Positions 13,301 to 24,780 of a stretch of DNA of 64,000 nt are shown piece after piece (positions within the stretch are counted from its first letter, which is position 1; the number at the start of each line of letters is the position of its first letter). Location of the stretch: positions 2,691,001-2,755,000 of the forward strand of contig BSYQ01000006.1 of the NCBI GenBank assembly GCA_030272585.1, in the 5' to 3' direction. This DNA is from Bryopsis sp. KO-2023. Lineage: Eukaryota > Chlorophyta > Ulvophyceae > Bryopsidales > Bryopsidaceae. Below the pieces are notes generated by a model. It did no database searches and had not been told where the DNA came from. It saw only the letters and a program-made list of their open reading frames with translations. The position numbers and the translations under genes were made by a program.

Positions 13301-15475
13301 CATTCAGCGAAATGGCCTCCATAGCTTCTCGGCCAAATCTCACCAACAGATCTTGTGCCGTCATGCCATCCTGCATGAACCACATCACAAAATCTGAAAT
13401 TTCGACTTACTATGGGGGCATTTCGAAACAGTTTCCGAAGCACAGCCGGGCTCTCGGTCGTAAATGTCAAATGATGGTGCGTTTTCTAGCCGCAAGATGT
13501 GGAACCCACCTTGTTTCTGATGTGGGTGGGTGCACCGATTTGAATGAGTTTTTCCATGATGTCGCCGTGACCTGCGATCGCCGCTTCATGCAGCGGGGTG
13601 TTACCCTCGTTGTCCATGGCTGTCGTGAAAGCCCCCCAATCCAGCAATTTGCACACCACCGATTTGTGACCTTTCCAGCATGCCAAATGGAGCGCCGTGC
13701 CTCCGTTCTTTTAACAAAAAGAAAAACAAAAACTGCTCACACATGCATCGACACTTTTAACAGCATTTTCGATGATAAAAGACCCCTCTGAGACTGAAGA
13801 AAGGTCCAGTAACTTATGACACAGCCACGACCTCGCAGAAGTCATTTCCTTATGGTGGAGGTTCTGTTGACCGAAAAAGAAAAGAGATGTTTTATTTTTT
13901 GTTCCGGAGGCTATCCACCTGATCAAACAGGTGATCAGTTATCCAACCTTATCGATGGCCTCCATGTTGGCTTGATATTTCAGGAGCAGGGCCACCACTG
14001 ACTCATCACCTTCAATCGCACACCGATGCAGCGGCGTCATGCCTTTCTGGATGCAAAAAAAAAAAAAAGCTCCAAAAGTCATGGCCAATTTTTACACGAA
14101 AAACATGAGGATTTTCAGTTTACCACCTCCCCCCCCCCAAAAGAAAAAAAAAAAAAAAAGGAAAAACAAAAAACAAAAAAGCACGCACACTGCCTGTGCA
14201 AATGAATCATATGTGCAGATCTGGGGTGAATCGCACCAGGACTTTTTTTTGTCTAACGGAGAGGTTCAATCACAATCAATGGAAAAAAAAACAGGTTTCA
14301 CCTCCAATGGCTTTTTGACTATACCTTATCCTCAGCATCAACTTCTGCACCGCCCCTCAAAAGGCATTCAGCTGCATCTTTTCGACCCATCATAACTGCC
14401 AGGTGCAAAGCAGTGCACCCATTCTAAGGACATGTAGATGAGAAATGAAAAGTCAAAATGGAAATACAACTAACCCTTGCTGGCGTGGCGCAAGGGAACT
14501 CTTGCACAGCCTAAACAAATAAGCAATCACTAGAAAAAACAAACTGATTTTTTAACCACTTTCATTGTGCCTAGTAATTTTCTTTGTTTCTGGGGTCTGT
14601 TTTTTGCCAAATTCAAAAGAAACCTTGCCAATTCTGTGCTAAAGAAGTTTTTTTTTCTTCTCTTTTTTTAATTAAAACAGCTGTAATCCACTACATCACA
14701 TCATCTCAAAAAAAAATAAATCTAACTTTCCATAATGAACTTCGCCACAACATCCAACAAATTTTCAAGTTATTCATCCCCCACATCATGCAAGTGTAAA
14801 AATTTCAAAACTTATTAATACTATTGGAGCACGATTCTACAGAAAAAAAAGAAGAAAAAAATGGGCAACAAAAAAAGGAAATGGCGGGCCAGAGCAATTT
14901 ATGAAGCAAAAAAGAAAAAAAAGTTGATTCCAGGTCGATATCAAATGACAGACAAATGGAGGGGATTCCAACCTTGTCTTGTCTTGCTGGCGAAGCCCCA
15001 AATTTCATCAATTCTTTGATCGCCTCAGAATGCCCATACCATGCAGCAAACTGAAGAGCACTCCAATTCTGGCAAAAGCCAAAAAAAAAAATCATCCCGA
15101 GCAGAGCAGAAAAGGCTTCAAAAAAATACTTGGAAATTCTATGCAAGTTTATACAATTGGAGGATAACCAAGGTGGAACTTACTTGTGATCCCTCTGCAT
15201 TTTCTTCAGCGTCTATGTTCGGCAATTGCCGTGCTAGAGTCCGTATCGTTTCCAAATCCCCTGACCTCGCAGCGCTATGAATCGACGTCGGCTTGTTTCC
15301 AAAAGCTGCGTGCACCGCAACAACATCAAATTAATTATGGAGCAGGTTTCGCGTCGATCCTCGGGATGCCACTATACTTTTCACTTCGAGAAAAAAACAG
15401 AACAACAGGACTAACCGACAGGACGCGATATTGTACAGTCGCACCTTGAAGCACGCCACGCACTATGCTCCACAT
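10380..15475 (-). CDS. Ankyrin repeat - pseudokinase - U-box protein
   Basis: About 700 aa. Exons in phase: 15475-15445, 15305-15184, 15068-14973, 14423-14325, 14046-13948, 13707-13510, 13370-13269, one ending at 12639 (start unresolved, about 12930), 12470-12297, 12009-11781, 11638-11523, 11361-11068 and 10651-10380. The N-terminal third holds six or more ankyrin repeats (e.g. TALHLAVMMGRKDAAECLL, TPLHEAAIAGHGDIMEKLI), many one per exon. An acidic Trp/Ser/Glu linker follows, then a protein-kinase fold and a C-terminal U-box (CPITHELMRDPVV...GYTYERAEIEDWI). U-boxes recruit E2 enzymes, so it is probably a ubiquitin ligase. The kinase looks dead: the beta3 Lys is Arg (VIVR), the catalytic loop reads HGPLSCDSV in place of HRDLKPSN, and only DFG remains. 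Ankyrin repeats probably bind the substrate. A coding-looking stretch at about 13871-13750 may be a further degenerate exon. Starts 221 bp from the divergent SCI1-like gene. Confidence 0.88.
10779..11003. repeat. Fold-back repeat in an intron
   Basis: Inverted arms at 10779-10805 and 10979-11003 match imperfectly (CCACTCTCAGTCGTATTTAG against its reverse complement in the second arm), about 170 bp apart. The repeat lies in the intron before the U-box exon. It resembles a short MITE, but I see no clear target duplication. Confidence 0.45.
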
Positions 15476-15696
15476 TTTGTTGTTGCCCTCCTTGGGAGGA
15501 ACCGCGCGCAGCGTTTTCTGGACGTCGATTTTATAGTGGATAAATTGGTGGAATTCTCGGACATATGTCAGACAAACAGAAACATGACTTAACACATTCA
15601 ACCAAAACGTGTCGGGTTACTCTGCTTTGGATCAACTCAGAAAAACCCAAAGGGACGAACTCTGTTGCGGGAGGTGCGTGCGCTCGTCCAGCTGAA
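15476..15696. promoter_or_regulatory. Bidirectional promoter region
   Basis: Only 221 bp separate the divergent start codons of the U-box gene and the SCI1-like gene, so both promoters and 5' UTRs must share or overlap this space. I see no clear TATA box. Both reading frames remain open partway into it, so transcription starts could be closer to the genes than the start codons suggest. Confidence 0.5.
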
Positions 15697-17996
15697 ATGG
15701 ATGCCCAGGAAGAAGTAAGAGAGGGCGATGAGGTGGCGATGGAGACTACCGTGTACACGCGGGGGCGTCCTGGGGACGAAGACAATCGAGGAAGCAGCAT
15801 GGTGAGTTTTTTGGGGGCAAGAGCTCTGTCAAAATGCCCATGAACATATAATTATTTCCATCGACTGACAGTATGCAACATCCCCAACAAGCAGCAGACT
15901 CTGTGGAATGAATAGGTTCAAAAGCATTTGGAAAAGCTGCAGCTTGAAAAGGAGGACGCTGCGATGTCCAAGCTGCACGGGTTGATGCCTCAGCTGGGCT
16001 CCATCGTCCGAGACTTGGCACTCAAGGAAACCGAATGGTGCGTGGAAAAAGCAGCGCTGCTGTTGAGAAGGTTTCAGGTGGCCAATGCCTCCAAGCTCAG
16101 CCAACTGCACAAGGTGGGGTTGCCAGGATTGATGCTTCGAAAAAAAAAATCAGATTTGAAAAATCCGGTTTCCAACAAAATCGATATTGAAAAAAAAAAA
16201 ACTTTTCAAGCTGCAGGAACCCGTTGGCATTTTTTCATGAGTATTTTTATTTCAATTTTTTTTTTAGAAACGCAAGCGGATTTTGAATGCATTGGCAAAT
16301 CGAGCCAAGAAATCGAGGATGGGATCTGACAGCAGCAGCGACGAGAATGGAGAGGCATCGGAATCAAGTTTGAGTTCTCAAGCTGCTTCCGATTTTTCTG
16401 ATCCTGAGAAAGACAGGGCACGACACAAGTCGCCCACCAGAGAAAAGAAGCAAAAGAGGGTAAGTTGGGGGGGGGGGAGAATGGCTGTTTCCCCATGGTC
16501 ACCTCTCTGTCTTTTCGGCAATACTGAATTCAGGGAAGCGATGTGGTGTGTGTGTGCTGTTTTGACGGAGCATGTCTGTTTTTTCTAGAGCTGGGGATGT
16601 ACTGGTTTGAATGGCAGGCGTTGTATAAATGGAGAGGAAACAGAAGACATGCCGTTCAACATTTTTTTATTTGTTTTTCCCCCAACCCAGAGGTGCACCA
16701 CACATCCTTCGAATCAAACGAAAGAGCCACGATTTGCATGTCAGACATTGAGGCATGTGGTGATGTGTTTTTCAGGTAAGATCCGGGGGGAAACACTTGT
16801 CTGCCAGGAAGGATAGATCTAAGGACAAGAGGCGGAGGTCTAGTAAGAAATCACGGGATGTCGAACGGCCGAGGTCTGAAAAGAAAAGGAAGCAGAGAAA
16901 GGAAGAGGCACCGGCGTCTTACCAATACGGGAAATATGGCGTCATCCGCGAGGTGCGGCGAAATTTCCTCTTTCCAGTCATTGGTAGTTTTTCCCCCGGG
17001 CAGAAAAAAAAACTCTCTGAAGGATTTTATGGTCTTTGAATCCTGTGGGGAAACCTTTGCGCTGGTGCCCTTTTTGATGAGCGTTTGAAAAAAAAAAAAA
17101 AGTGTGTGTGTGTGGGTTTCTGTTTTTGTGCTGCAGTCAGACTGGTCTCACAAGAGGTCAGAGTTTGTTTGTTGGGCGAGCGATGTCAAGGGCATCGATG
17201 TGGAAACCATGCCACGGGCGGAGGAAAAGGATTTGTTTAGAGAATACGTGGAGGACTTCAACACAGGTGAGGTTTCAGAAGAAAAAAAGAGCGAAAATTT
17301 TGAAACACTGGCAGGTTTGAGTGATGGTCAAGTAAACCAATCATGGTGGTAGTTTTCGATTTGGTTTTTACACGATACTTGTTACCCGGAAATGCTCCGA
17401 TCCTGGAAGCTTCTTATCAGCTGCCTGTCATGTTGCAGAGTCATTTTCTCTTATTGTTTTTTTCGTTTTTTTTTTTTTTCAAGGTACTTTACCACACCGA
17501 AAGTATTATGATTTGGAGATGTACGAGCGGCAAGTGTTGGAGAAAACCGTGAAAAAGAAAAGAGTGAAAATGTCTCGAGAAAGGGAAAGGGTCACCTTCA
17601 ACGACGAAGAAGAGAGGCGAAGGGAGCTGCAGACCGAACGTGCCAAGCAGCAGGAAGACAGAGTGAGGGAAGCTTACGAAGAAATGAGAAGGGGAGAAAA
17701 GGCAGAGGATATGCGGGAGCAGGTAAAGAAAAAATAAAAAAAAAATAAAAAAATGAGAAGCACAAAAAAAAACAGTCAAGGGGCAGTGTCTGATTTTCCT
17801 TTTTCTTTTTGTTTTGTTTTGTTTTTTTTGGGGGTTCTCATATATCACTTTGGTTCGTTGTTGTTTTTTTCAGGAACTCCTGAGGTTGCAAATGTCGCTG
17901 GCTTACAAGACTGGAGACACCAGAACTGTAGAAAAACTTGCCGATCGGCTGCGACCTGATGATGGGAAAGAAACCAGGAAGAATCTTGACGGCTGA
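15697..17996 (+). CDS. SCI1-like (style cell-cycle inhibitor 1 family) nuclear protein
   Basis: Seven exons: 15697-15801, 15916-16113, 16268-16459, 16776-16952, 17137-17266, 17484-17722 and 17874-17996. All phases agree; 387 aa. The family core spans exons 4-6: YGKYGVIRE, a KRSEF...WASDVKGIDVE segment, EKDLFREYVEDFNT and LPHRKYYDLEMYE. Family members in plants are Lys/Arg-rich nuclear proteins; tobacco SCI1 restrains cell division in the pistil, and the molecular activity is unknown. Exons 3-4 are basic and Ser-rich (SRAKKS-like, KDRSKDKRRRSSKKSR), fitting nuclear localisation. The first 100 residues add a helical region (HLEKLQLEKEDAAMSKLHGL) not usual in short SCI1 proteins. The start is the ATG after which all exons stay in phase; an open frame continues 132 bp upstream. 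The Glu/Arg-rich C-terminus is probably a long single helix. Confidence 0.85.
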
Positions 17997-18677
17997 GCTT
18001 CAGTCTTGATGGAAGTGCCCTTTCCTGTTTGTGGGGGAAGTCTCGAGTCTTATTTGAAATCTGTTGGTCGACTTGAGTGCGATTTCGTAAAGGAAAAAAC
18101 TGAAGAAGTTGGGAGCATCATGCCCAGCATGTGTTTTCTGGCTCACTGTAATGAAAGCATTAAGGTAGTTGCCAAAAGAGTGAAACCTTTTTTTTTGGGA
18201 AGCAAAGAGAGGTGCACAACAGTACATCCTGCAGGTCACCGGAAATTTCTCCACCAGCAATGCATTGCAGTTGCTTTTCCCCACAGTGACTCTCTGCCCA
18301 GTTGTGCGGGAAATCCCCTGGCAAAATAAAATAAAGTAAAGATCACAATGCTCTTTAGCATTCAGGAATAGCCCTGGCAAAGAAGCATGGCATCAATGTG
18401 TGCCTTCTTCCAACAGCATGTCGGCATGGCCCAACAATGCATGCAATATTGCTGCATTTTCTTGAACAACTTACACCTGCCTCGAAGCAAGGGAAGCCCC
18501 CCAAAACGTTGCGACGTAGTGCCCAATTCCCCGTCCTTTTCCTGCCCATCACAATCCGAGCTTTTCTGACATGCAGATGTGATCATGTGTGGGCACATGC
18601 CCAGGTTATCAACGACCTCCCTATTCATGTCACACCGCAGTCGTTGAGCCCAGCATTTTTCAATTTGAGTGAAGCAC

Positions 18678-19672
18678 ATGGCATCCGCGACGCTCATTAA
18701 TCCCAACCCCATCGTCTATGAGAAAAAGAGAACAGGACGGCGCCAGGTGGCTTGGCTATTCACTTCTGTTGTTCGTTTGCCGCCATCAATTCCAGACGGA
18801 AGCACAACATCAACTCAGATTGATGTTGGAATCGTTGTTCTGATTCTGTGCCCTTCAGACTGTAGAGCCGTGCGATGAAGGGGATGCAACCAGGGAAGCG
18901 ATCGATGATTTGGAAATTTTTGATCACATCCGAGACATCACCGACCCGGAGCACCCATATTCTTTGGAGCAACTGAATGTTGTTAATCAAGACCATGTTG
19001 AAGTGGATGATGAAAAAGGAACAGTCAAGTGAGTTTCTCCTCTCACCACATCTGCCACAAAAGGACCAAAAGGCTGAGTTCTTCTGCTGTGAATGGTCCA
19101 TTTTGTACTGCATGAGGTTTTTGCAGAGTGAGGAAGTTTTCAAGTGTGGGAAACCGATGAACTGGACGTGATCTGTGGGATCTGTTCGGCTGGCTACAGG
19201 GTGGTTTTTACACCGACAGTGGAGCACTGTAGCATGGCGACTTTGATCGGGCTGTGCATTCGAGTGAAGTTGCTCCGAGTTTTGCATCAACGGTTCAAGG
19301 TCAGTTAACAGTGGTGAGATCATCTATTGCACATTTTCTACGTGAAGCTACAGTCTTTGTTCGGCCCAAGATTTCAACACTGGTTTGGTGCGATGACTAA
19401 TTGCTGGGTTCTTTCCTGTGATACATCGAGGACTGAAAGTCTCATCCAGTCCGTTTGCTGTTTAAATGAGTGATCTGGGCCGACGACTGGTATTTGCTTG
19501 ATAAAAAAAATTCCAGGTGGACATAGCCGTTGCCGAAGGGAGCCATGCGTCCGAAGATGCAATCAACAAGCAGTTGAACGACAAAGAGAGGGTCACTGCA
19601 GCTTTGGAAAACCCGAACCTCATTGAAATGGTGGATAAATGCTTGCAAAGCGAGCACATGATTTCGTCCTGA
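18678..19672 (+). CDS. AE7: MIP18/AE7-family cytosolic iron-sulfur assembly factor
   Basis: Four exons, 18678-18746, 18859-19028, 19200-19299 and 19517-19672, in phase; 164 aa, close to the 157 aa usual for plant AE7. AE7 is the plant counterpart of CIAO2B/FAM96B, a subunit of the CIA targeting complex that passes [4Fe-4S] clusters to nuclear and cytosolic enzymes such as DNA polymerases and helicases. Diagnostic segments are LINPNPIVY at the N-terminus, [42 protein letters not shown] with the conserved reactive Cys, and the C-terminal [20 protein letters not shown]. The intron before FTPTVEHC splits a Lys codon. It lies 681 bp downstream of the SCI1-like stop on the same strand. Confidence 0.95.
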
Positions 19673-20448
19673 CGATTGCTTGGAACAGCCCTCAGAAGTG
19701 GTGGATACCAATTTGGAGCTTGTCCCATCAGCAATTTTAGGGGGAGGCTTGGCAACATTAACATCTTTTTTGAGAAGATTAACAGGTGGATTCGGGAGAA
19801 TGTTGGGTTTGGTATCGATGCTATGTGCTGACCAATCATTCAATCACTGAGCGAGCAGCTGGGTGCTGTATGGATTGCTCTGATGCACTGTGTTTGGCAG
19901 AACAGCATTGATCAGGGATTATATGTACACAACGTGGAATCCTTGCAAGGTTTCTTGAAACAGATGGGTGGGCAGTTATGTTCGTCAATTGGAGTAACCA
20001 GCTCAATAGTTCCGGAATCTTTGTGTGTTTCCATCCCATAAGAATAACCGTCCACATTTTAATTAGCCCATCTTTTGTGTGGATTGTCCTCCTCTTGCCC
20101 CCACCCCCCAGCTGTATGTTCAGTATGGAGAAGTACATCGTTGTGCTCGGAGGAAACACCACCCCACAATCGTTTCATACACAGCAAAAATAGACCGACA
20201 CAAGCATTGGAAAATTAAATCCCAAGGTCCATCATTTCGCCTCATTTGTTCCTCTCAACACCAAATACGAAACTGGGGCGACCCATTGACCCAGCATTAC
20301 GAAACTGCGACTAAACACAATGACACCTCTATCCTATCAAAGCTTGCAAACAGAACCCAGACTCCTCAAACGGGGAGGGGGGAGGGTATGACACCAGGAT
20401 CCTGACCCAGCATTGAAGGTTTGAAATGATTGAGAGAGAGTGTGTGTG
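19673..20448. other. Convergent 3' flanks, no gene seen
   Basis: Space between the stop codons of the AE7 gene (+) and the ABC-class ATPase (-). It should hold both 3' UTRs. Short frames on either strand show no domain. Confidence 0.55.
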
Positions 20449-23400
20449 TCAGTTTTTGCACGGTTGCATTCTCACAGACCTCAGTCGATTCAAGGCAGCG
20501 ATTATTTCAAACCTTCTCGGCCGAGCAAGATTTCCAGCTTTTCTGAACGAGGCCACCGCATCCATTCCCTGATGTCCAGAAACACGAGGCATTCGTTTTC
20601 CACATAACCCGACAATTCACAGAGAGAAAAAAAACACTTCCAGGAGCAAAACACCTGGGCAAGGATGCACGCCAGCATCGAAAGCAAACCATAAAACTCC
20701 GAGTTTCGCACCTGTGCATCCATTTCCCGATCGATCTGGTCTGCGATTTCAGCCATCGACCTGCCCCTGAACTTTCCACCCTCGACCTGAGACTTGATGT
20801 AGCGCAGCGTATCCGAAATGGCACGTGTTTGAGAAATCTCCACCAACTGCTCCACGCCCGCTAGATCCAGCTGCAACTCATCCCCAAACGAGATGGTGGT
20901 TGCATTTCTGACCGATATCTTTGGAGCTGCGACAAAAAACCCACCATAACAAATCTTCGATCATCCCATGGGGCAAAAATTTGGGGGGTGGGAATATCAC
21001 CTTGGCTTTCTGGTGGATGTTGGGATTGGAGGAGGCCTACCTTCACTGTAGACTGAAGTCGGTGATCGACGAGGTACATTTCCATACGGCACGCCAGCGT
21101 AAGCAGCAGCACTGGACACCCCGATTTCATTGGCGATTTTTTTGGCTTCTGCTGTCACATCACGTGGTATGAAGGAATCCATGCACACAACCGTGTCTGC
21201 CACATCGAAGTAATCGCCGGAGCCTCCGATCACCAGCACCGTCGACACTCCGACATCCACAAGTCCCCTAAACCACCACCACCACCAGCAGATTTTTCGA
21301 TGGAAATCCTTATTTCATAGACTTTGCATTTGGAATGAAACTTTTGCTTCATTTTGCTTAAATAAAGAAACGAATTAATTAATTTGATAGAACTTTTGCT
21401 CAAGTTGATCCCTGGTGCTTCCGGACAACGAGTTCGCTTTGCATCATAAAACTCGAAGAAACAGGGGCAGGAATTGAAAACACTTCAATTCCCTACCTGA
21501 TTCGTGCGATGAACGGAGTGATGGGCTCCTTTTCCTTGGCAACGAGAGCTTGCATGCGTTGATCTCGAATCATGAAATTGGTTGCGCATGTGTCTTCATC
21601 CACAAGCATCGTCGTGGCACCGACCTCCAAAGATTCCTGCACCACACAAAAAGATTTTCCAACAAAAAAACGACCTCCAGCAGACAGCGAAACGATCCAG
21701 GGTTACCCACATATCCCCCCGATGGTCGTGACACAATGCTCCTCCACACCGATCAAATCTCAGGTGTCAGTCATAGGAAGAATGCCTCAACCACCTGGGC
21801 CACCTGGATAGACCCCAAACCACCCGGCATGTATGTTAATGTGTGTGGATCTCGCTTGCATGGACTTGCCTGGATATTAGCAGCTTGGGATGTGCTCCCA
21901 CTCGCATCGGCACTTCGGAAATTGACGGTGTCTTTCCCGTAGGGCAGATTGTTCAGGAACGGCGAAATGTCGACACACTCGACATGCCTTCCATCCTCCG
22001 ATCGAATCTTGACAGAATTGGGGTCCGCAACAACCAATTCTCGGCCGTCACCAGCTATTTTGTTGTAGACCCCAACTTCCAGAGCATTTAGCAGGGTCGA
22101 TTTCCCGTGAAATCCCCCTCCGACGATGAGCGTCACTCCTTTTCGAATGCCCAGTCCTTTCACGGCTCCTCTGTTGGGAGTTTTCAGCTCAATCTCCAGG
22201 GAAGGGGGGGCAGCAAAGGGAACGGCCTCCTCCTTGGACATCGGCTCGTCGCATGCACCACTGAAAGGAAAAAACCAATCTGAAATTTCAAATCTGGAAA
22301 CTGCCTGATGCTGTGCATTTTCATTTTTTTTCATTTTTTTTTTGGGGGGGGGAATGCGATAAAGCGAAAGGAACAAAGGGCCCACCTCTTTCTTGGGAGG
22401 ATCGATCCATTGCCGACGAAACCCACCAGTCCATGTTGAGCCAGCTGGGATCTCAACGCCTCGGAATCCTCGCAACACAGGATGTGTGCTCTCAATAGAT
22501 TCTCATTCTGGATGGCAAACAGTCACTGTCAGCCCCCCACCCCCCCCCAAAAAAAAACCCATAAAAAACACATAAAATCCCTTTTCTTTCACGCAATTCG
22601 AAAAGACGGGTTCCTTTCTTTTTTCTTCTGCACCATGCAACCCAACAACAACGAGAAGCAATGAATGAACCAAAAAAAAAAGAGAAAAAAACAGAACAAT
22701 GGGGTGTTGTGTGTTGACCTGGCGTCCGTAAGTCATCCCATCGTAGATGTACTTCGGAAGATTCTCAATGAGCATTTTGTGGGCCCACTCTCCAAGCACC
22801 GTCCTCCCCCTCGCAGGAAGGCCGACAGTGAAACGGACATCCACATATTCACTCGTGATGTTGACCGAGCTCCGTTCAATGACCTGAAATCACCAAAAAA
22901 CACAATGCACCGATTTCTCAACCCAGGATTTGAACCGATCAAAATCCAGCGTTGCTTTCCCCCTCGATCTTCCCTGATTGCAGGTGGGGATGGGTCTGAA
23001 AACTCACATGCTGGCCAGGTTGATCGACAGACATTTCACCTCCTTTGGCTCCACCCCAGCCGCCGCTCTGTGTCCTGACGTCAGCCCCGGCTGACCTCAC
23101 CACGCTGCCGAATCGTCGTGTCATGTAGTCACAGAGGGCGATGTTGCGGATTTTTGTCGAGTAGAGCTCAGGAGGGAAACCGGCCATGTTTTGAGGGATC
23201 TGCGATTGCACAATACACAGCATCTGTTGCAGAACTGAAAACCACCATGCCCATGTATGGGTGACTATCTTTTGGATCGATGCTCAAACTTCTCCACCAC
23301 ATTTTCCAAATTCCAGCCATTTCCGTCGTTTTTTGTGCTCGAATCCTAACACAGGTTGTTTCAATCACACACACACTGATCGAAAACAATCGATCCTTGG

Positions 23401-24587
23401 AAGGGCCCTGCCCCCCAAAAAGTTTTAACAGTTGGTCAAATTCGAATGTGTACAACCACACCTGCACTCTGACTCTGGAAGGAGCAGCATACGCATCCCC
23501 TTGGATGTGGTCCATGAACAAAATGAACTGTTTGAATTGCCAGCCACCCCAGAGATCCTTATACGCCCCGTAGCCTTTCCCATCGATACTTCTCAGGCGA
23601 TACATGAGGTCGTCGCTGTTGCCCACTATGGTTGCTGAGGCTTCGCCCTAGACAATATCCAAAAAGGAAAAAGACAATATCCAATTTATATCTATATAAA
23701 TATATCAGAAGCAAATAAAAATAAATATATCAGAAACAAGTGTAAAGAAATATATCAGAAACAAAGATAAATAAATATATCTGTATCAGCACCAGCCGCC
23801 AGCAAAGATTTTAACAGCTGAACTTCCTTGTGTGGCCTTTCGAATGACACATTTTGATTTTCCCATTGGCATCAGGTCTTTTCGATCCATCGTTTGTAAT
23901 ACCTGGGATGAGTAGTCATCATTCTGGGGCGGTGCTCCGCCACGCTGATCATAAAACCCTGCGAACATGGACGACAGTCATTGAGGTTTTGGCCAAAACG
24001 ACCCAAAGATAATCCTTTGCACCCGTTGCTTTGGTATCCCACTTCCAACTCGTAAGTTACGAGTCGTAACTAACGCCTGTTGGAAAAGTTGTTGTTGATA
24101 GATCGATCCCTAAAAAACCCAGAAAACACCAGCCCAGCCCTACGCTTGCCATTACATTTCGAGTGCATTTTTTCCCCCGCATGTATTGAATGTCCCCTGC
24201 AGAACTAACTTCAGCCCATCTCTCCAAAAGTGATCACACAATGTCGGTGAAACCTCGATCTACTCGAAGCCTGCATCCTTCCAATTGTAAAATAAACCCC
24301 AACAGCACCTACTCAATTAGTGCGCCCTCGAATTCTACATACAATTCGATCATCAAAAGAAAATCCCATTTTCTGTTCGAGAGCACCATGACGTGAGGCA
24401 GTCATCGCAACTTCAACCCACCATCATGATCAACAGACAGCTTTCTTTTTTTAGATTTTTCACCTCCTCCCTCTCGACCTCCGCCGCCTCCGCCTCCCCT
24501 GCCCCGTCCCCCACCTCGACCTCCCCCATACTTCTCCTTATAATACCAGCCGCGACCACGGCCACCGCCTCCACCTCTGCCAGACAT
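20449..24587 (-). CDS. ABC-class P-loop ATPase (COG3044/PF09818 family) with RGG N-terminus
   Basis: Eleven exons join without a phase error: 24587-24422, 23958-23903, 23647-23462, 23199-23008, 22883-22719, 22507-22386, 22260-21870, 21636-21497, 21267-21041, 20926-20712 and 20568-20449; 659 aa. Family motifs run in order: GKGYGAYKDLWG and QGDAYAAPSRVRV near the start of the domain, ARGRTVLG, FVGNGSILPR, Walker A GGGFHGKSTLL, the ADASGSTSQAANI segment in the position of the ABC signature, Walker B MLVDEDTCATNFMIRD, VLVIGGSGDYFDVAD and the end ARPRRFEI...ALNRLR. The family occurs in bacteria, plants and protists, and its substrate is unknown. The first 55 residues are an RGG/glycine-rich tail with a basic KSKKRK cluster, typical of RNA-binding nuclear proteins and not part of the bacterial form. 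Intron 7 has a GC donor. Introns contain C-run/A-run tracts and a short AT-rich repeat near 23680-23790. Confidence 0.9.
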
Positions 24588-24780
24588 TGAACGCACGCTT
24601 TTCGATCCCAACGATTGACGATTGCTGTGTGAGATTGCCCTTGTTGGCGCCGTTTTGAGTACCAAACAGAGAATCCACCGCATTAACGATTCGTCTTGGT
24701 TATGAGAGTGATGTGATCTTTATCATTCCTTTTCTCTTGTGTGTGCGTTTCGATTCCATTTGTTGTTTGTCAGTAAAAAA
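24588..24780. promoter_or_regulatory. Bidirectional promoter region
   Basis: Only 193 bp lie between the start codons of the ABC-class ATPase (-) and the ureidoglycolate amidohydrolase (+). The promoters of both genes must sit here or overlap the genes. No TATA element stands out. Confidence 0.5.
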
